This document shows, piece by piece, positions 63,701-64,000 of a DNA stretch of 64,000 bases. Within the stretch, counting starts at the first letter, position 1. Every line of letters begins with the position of its first letter. The DNA is from Flavobacterium sp. Root901 (GTDB taxonomy: Bacteria; Bacteroidota; Bacteroidia; Flavobacteriales; Flavobacteriaceae): positions 435,896 to 499,895 of the forward strand of contig NZ_LMJB01000001.1 of NCBI RefSeq assembly GCF_001429765.1, read 5' to 3'. The notes beneath the pieces were generated by a model. It saw only the letters and a program-made list of their open reading frames with translations. It made no database searches and was not told the origin of the DNA. Made by a program: the position numbers and the translations under genes.

Positions 63701-64000
63701 AGTATTGTCCCGTACCTTTTCCGCAAAATCCTTCATAATAACCCAAAACTTCCCAATAGTAACTTTCTGCAGCACAGCCTTTACTTGTATCTGTTGTATT
63801 GGTTATCTGAACATTTTCTGAAGCACAGGCTTTTGCATACGTAAAACTCGGCTGCAATATTGGTTCTACACAAATTGTTTGTGTGGCAGTATTTCCGATT
63901 CCACAAGGTGTTTGTGCAGATAATTTGATGGTGTAAGTTCCCGGCTTTGTGTAAGCATGATAAGGGTTTACATCTCTAGAAACCGGTGTACCATCTCCAA
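60762..64000 (-). CDS. Large PKD/SprB-repeat protein with gliding-motility C-terminal domain, 5' end outside the window
   Basis: At least 1079 residues; the frame is open to the window edge (the segment before the annotated-looking TTG at 63,857 reads GDGTPVSRDVNPYHAYTKPGTYT, another PKD motif). Repeated PKD-like and SprB-like units are visible (for example GTYKVKITDAKGCEIKKEFLIVEPP; VTNPLSCATADTGAINLVVTGGTPPFTYSWSNG). The end, PNAFTPNNDGFNDTFAPQFLGLDDITLEVFDTWGGMVYSETG ... NGNYYFKITAKTF, is a gliding-motility-associated (type B T9SS) sorting domain. Surface adhesin. Confidence 0.93.
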   Translation of the reverse strand, partial: GDGTPVSRDVNPYHAYTKPGTYTIKLSAQTPCGIGNTATQTICVEPILQPSFTYAKACASENVQITNTTDTSKGCAAESYYWEVLGYYEGFCGKGTGQYYFVNGQYAKDPVINFSNPGTYELRLRTYNSCGIYQYTSRSIEVKKKPVIKLDPISDFCKSATIRPVGTVVETCSPSSEISYLWNFPGGTPSTSTSLNPGSINYTKTGNYTATFSVTNSCGTTSVSRNFSVDMVLSPVIAAKTFKICSGNSFQFTPVSNGVDNVPAGTTFVWSNPVISPPGAVTGAYGQSSPTTGISQTLTNTTSSPATVTYTISPISKACPGPDFTITVTVDPLINAGETIKKITCNGANDGAINLNVTGGIPFATGKPYTFAWTGPNGFTSTDQNISNLKAGYYYLTITDNGNCPFTRSFYVEEPGLFQFSGYKNDITCFGKNDGYINLSVTGGTQPYTYVWTKNGNPYTANTGTINNLGLGDYEVTVTELNNCNVLNGKYTIVEPPLLKVSLKSQVDILCYGAYTGEIYVDVTGGRAAEVSPGVFNYNYYWTGPNGYSSYQKDLTNVAAGVYNLTVTDNSGCTDNLQVTLLQNDEIKLDYTKTEIACYNYSDASITINKIIGGIPFTTGEPYIVNWSNLGTGHIQNNLSAGTYIITIKDALSCTREFPIIIDNAPVFTINPDVKQISCFGEKDAHIRLNLVGGQKPVVLVWEDDATAGIERNNLAEGTYKVKITDAKGCEIKKEFLIVEPPLLELNADVTNPLSCATADTGAINLVVTGGTPPFTYSWSNGASTEDLANLIPGNYTVKVTDANNCTKSASWKIIRFEQLTPTIEVVTDFNCDTKSVKQTFIGHVKGGIPPYTLHWSDGDVSGANGEIMNTVNNGLVIFTVTDSFGCKAEVPYNVSTPVLGIPNFTTTSYGKDVYDLYSIYDPISFTNLATGDFTLTSWDFGDGNFSDEVNPQHIYTRVGTYTVTQTVTYPFGCQYVYKTTIKVEKGYSLIMPNAFTPNNDGFNDTFAPQFLGLDDITLEVFDTWGGMVYSETGTNISGWNGKVKDLLAENGNYYFKITAKTFYKHTVTEKGAFTLIK

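Overview
The window is an AT-rich chromosomal segment from a Bacteroidota bacterium, most likely a Flavobacterium. The evidence is lineage-typical genes (type IX secretion sorting domains, a PorP/SprF protein beside a gliding-motility-type PKD protein, a BshB1-like bacillithiol deacetylase, an isochorismate synthase, a single-chain PurL), promoters of the Bacteroidota TTTG / TAnnTTTG type, and the interspersed palindromic repeats common in flavobacterial intergenic DNA.

Region 1 (1-9,993, nearly all plus strand) is an accessory run of small enzymes and stress-type proteins: a truncated NmrA-type reductase, an AraC regulator, a membrane protein, an ArsR-like half protein, a SnoaL-like protein, a tight operon (serine hydrolase, DUF1801, metallo-hydrolase, lactonase, GNAT), a LOG protein, an SRPBCC protein, a second DUF1801 protein and a 2'-5' RNA ligase-type protein. 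Region 2 (10,057-38,866) is mostly housekeeping: a cation/proton antiporter, serine dehydratase, panB, an RluA-type enzyme, an aldehyde dehydrogenase, a 1349-residue hybrid histidine kinase, a zinc metalloprotease, tRNA-His, bshB1, a menaquinone-related pair, a secreted nuclease, purL (with a repeat-derived in-frame insert) and an acyl-CoA ligase.

Region 3 (about 38,837-59,584) is the main discovery. It is a 20-kb RNA-repair island with almost every gene on the minus strand. It encodes an ERI/KapD-like exonuclease, an SPFH/Band-7 (slipin) protein, a RimK-like ATP-grasp, three nucleotidyltransferases, an OLD/TOPRIM-type ATPase, a DUF434 protein, a TatD hydrolase, a T4-type polynucleotide kinase-phosphatase, two different ATP-dependent RNA ligases, a Hen1 RNA 3'-end methyltransferase, a RING/TerD-like protein and an HD phosphohydrolase. 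Interleaved are at least nine tRNA or tRNA-like units: four nearly normal tRNAs with odd features, three contiguous degenerate tRNA-like units before the SPFH gene, and two tRNAs whose anticodon arms are interrupted by about 44-51 nt. One of the interrupted tRNAs is restored to a tRNA-Lys(UUU) when the insert is removed. Both inserts and both leaders carry a motif, GGTCAA-N7-TTACTTC, present seven times with invariant spacing between 58,151 and 58,841. Five copies of a 23-bp palindrome, each exactly 12 bp upstream of a TTTG -7 core, precede the SPFH/tRNA-like, Hen1-ligase-kinase, second-ligase and both interrupted-tRNA transcription units, so they look like one regulon. SPFH proteins with tRNA-like RNAs have been proposed in comparative surveys of RNA repair. 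I know of no description of the interrupted tRNAs, the seven-copy motif or this operator.

Region 4 (59,739-64,000, minus strand) is a type IX secretion pair: a PorP/SprF-type outer-membrane protein and the 3' part of a large PKD-repeat surface protein that runs off the window.

Likely working model (inference): damage to tRNAs, for example by an anticodon nuclease, induces the five-site regulon. Broken ends are healed by the kinase-phosphatase and nucleotidyltransferases, sealed by the ligases and protected by Hen1. The tRNA-like RNAs act as scaffolds, decoys or substrates held by the SPFH and RING/TerD proteins.
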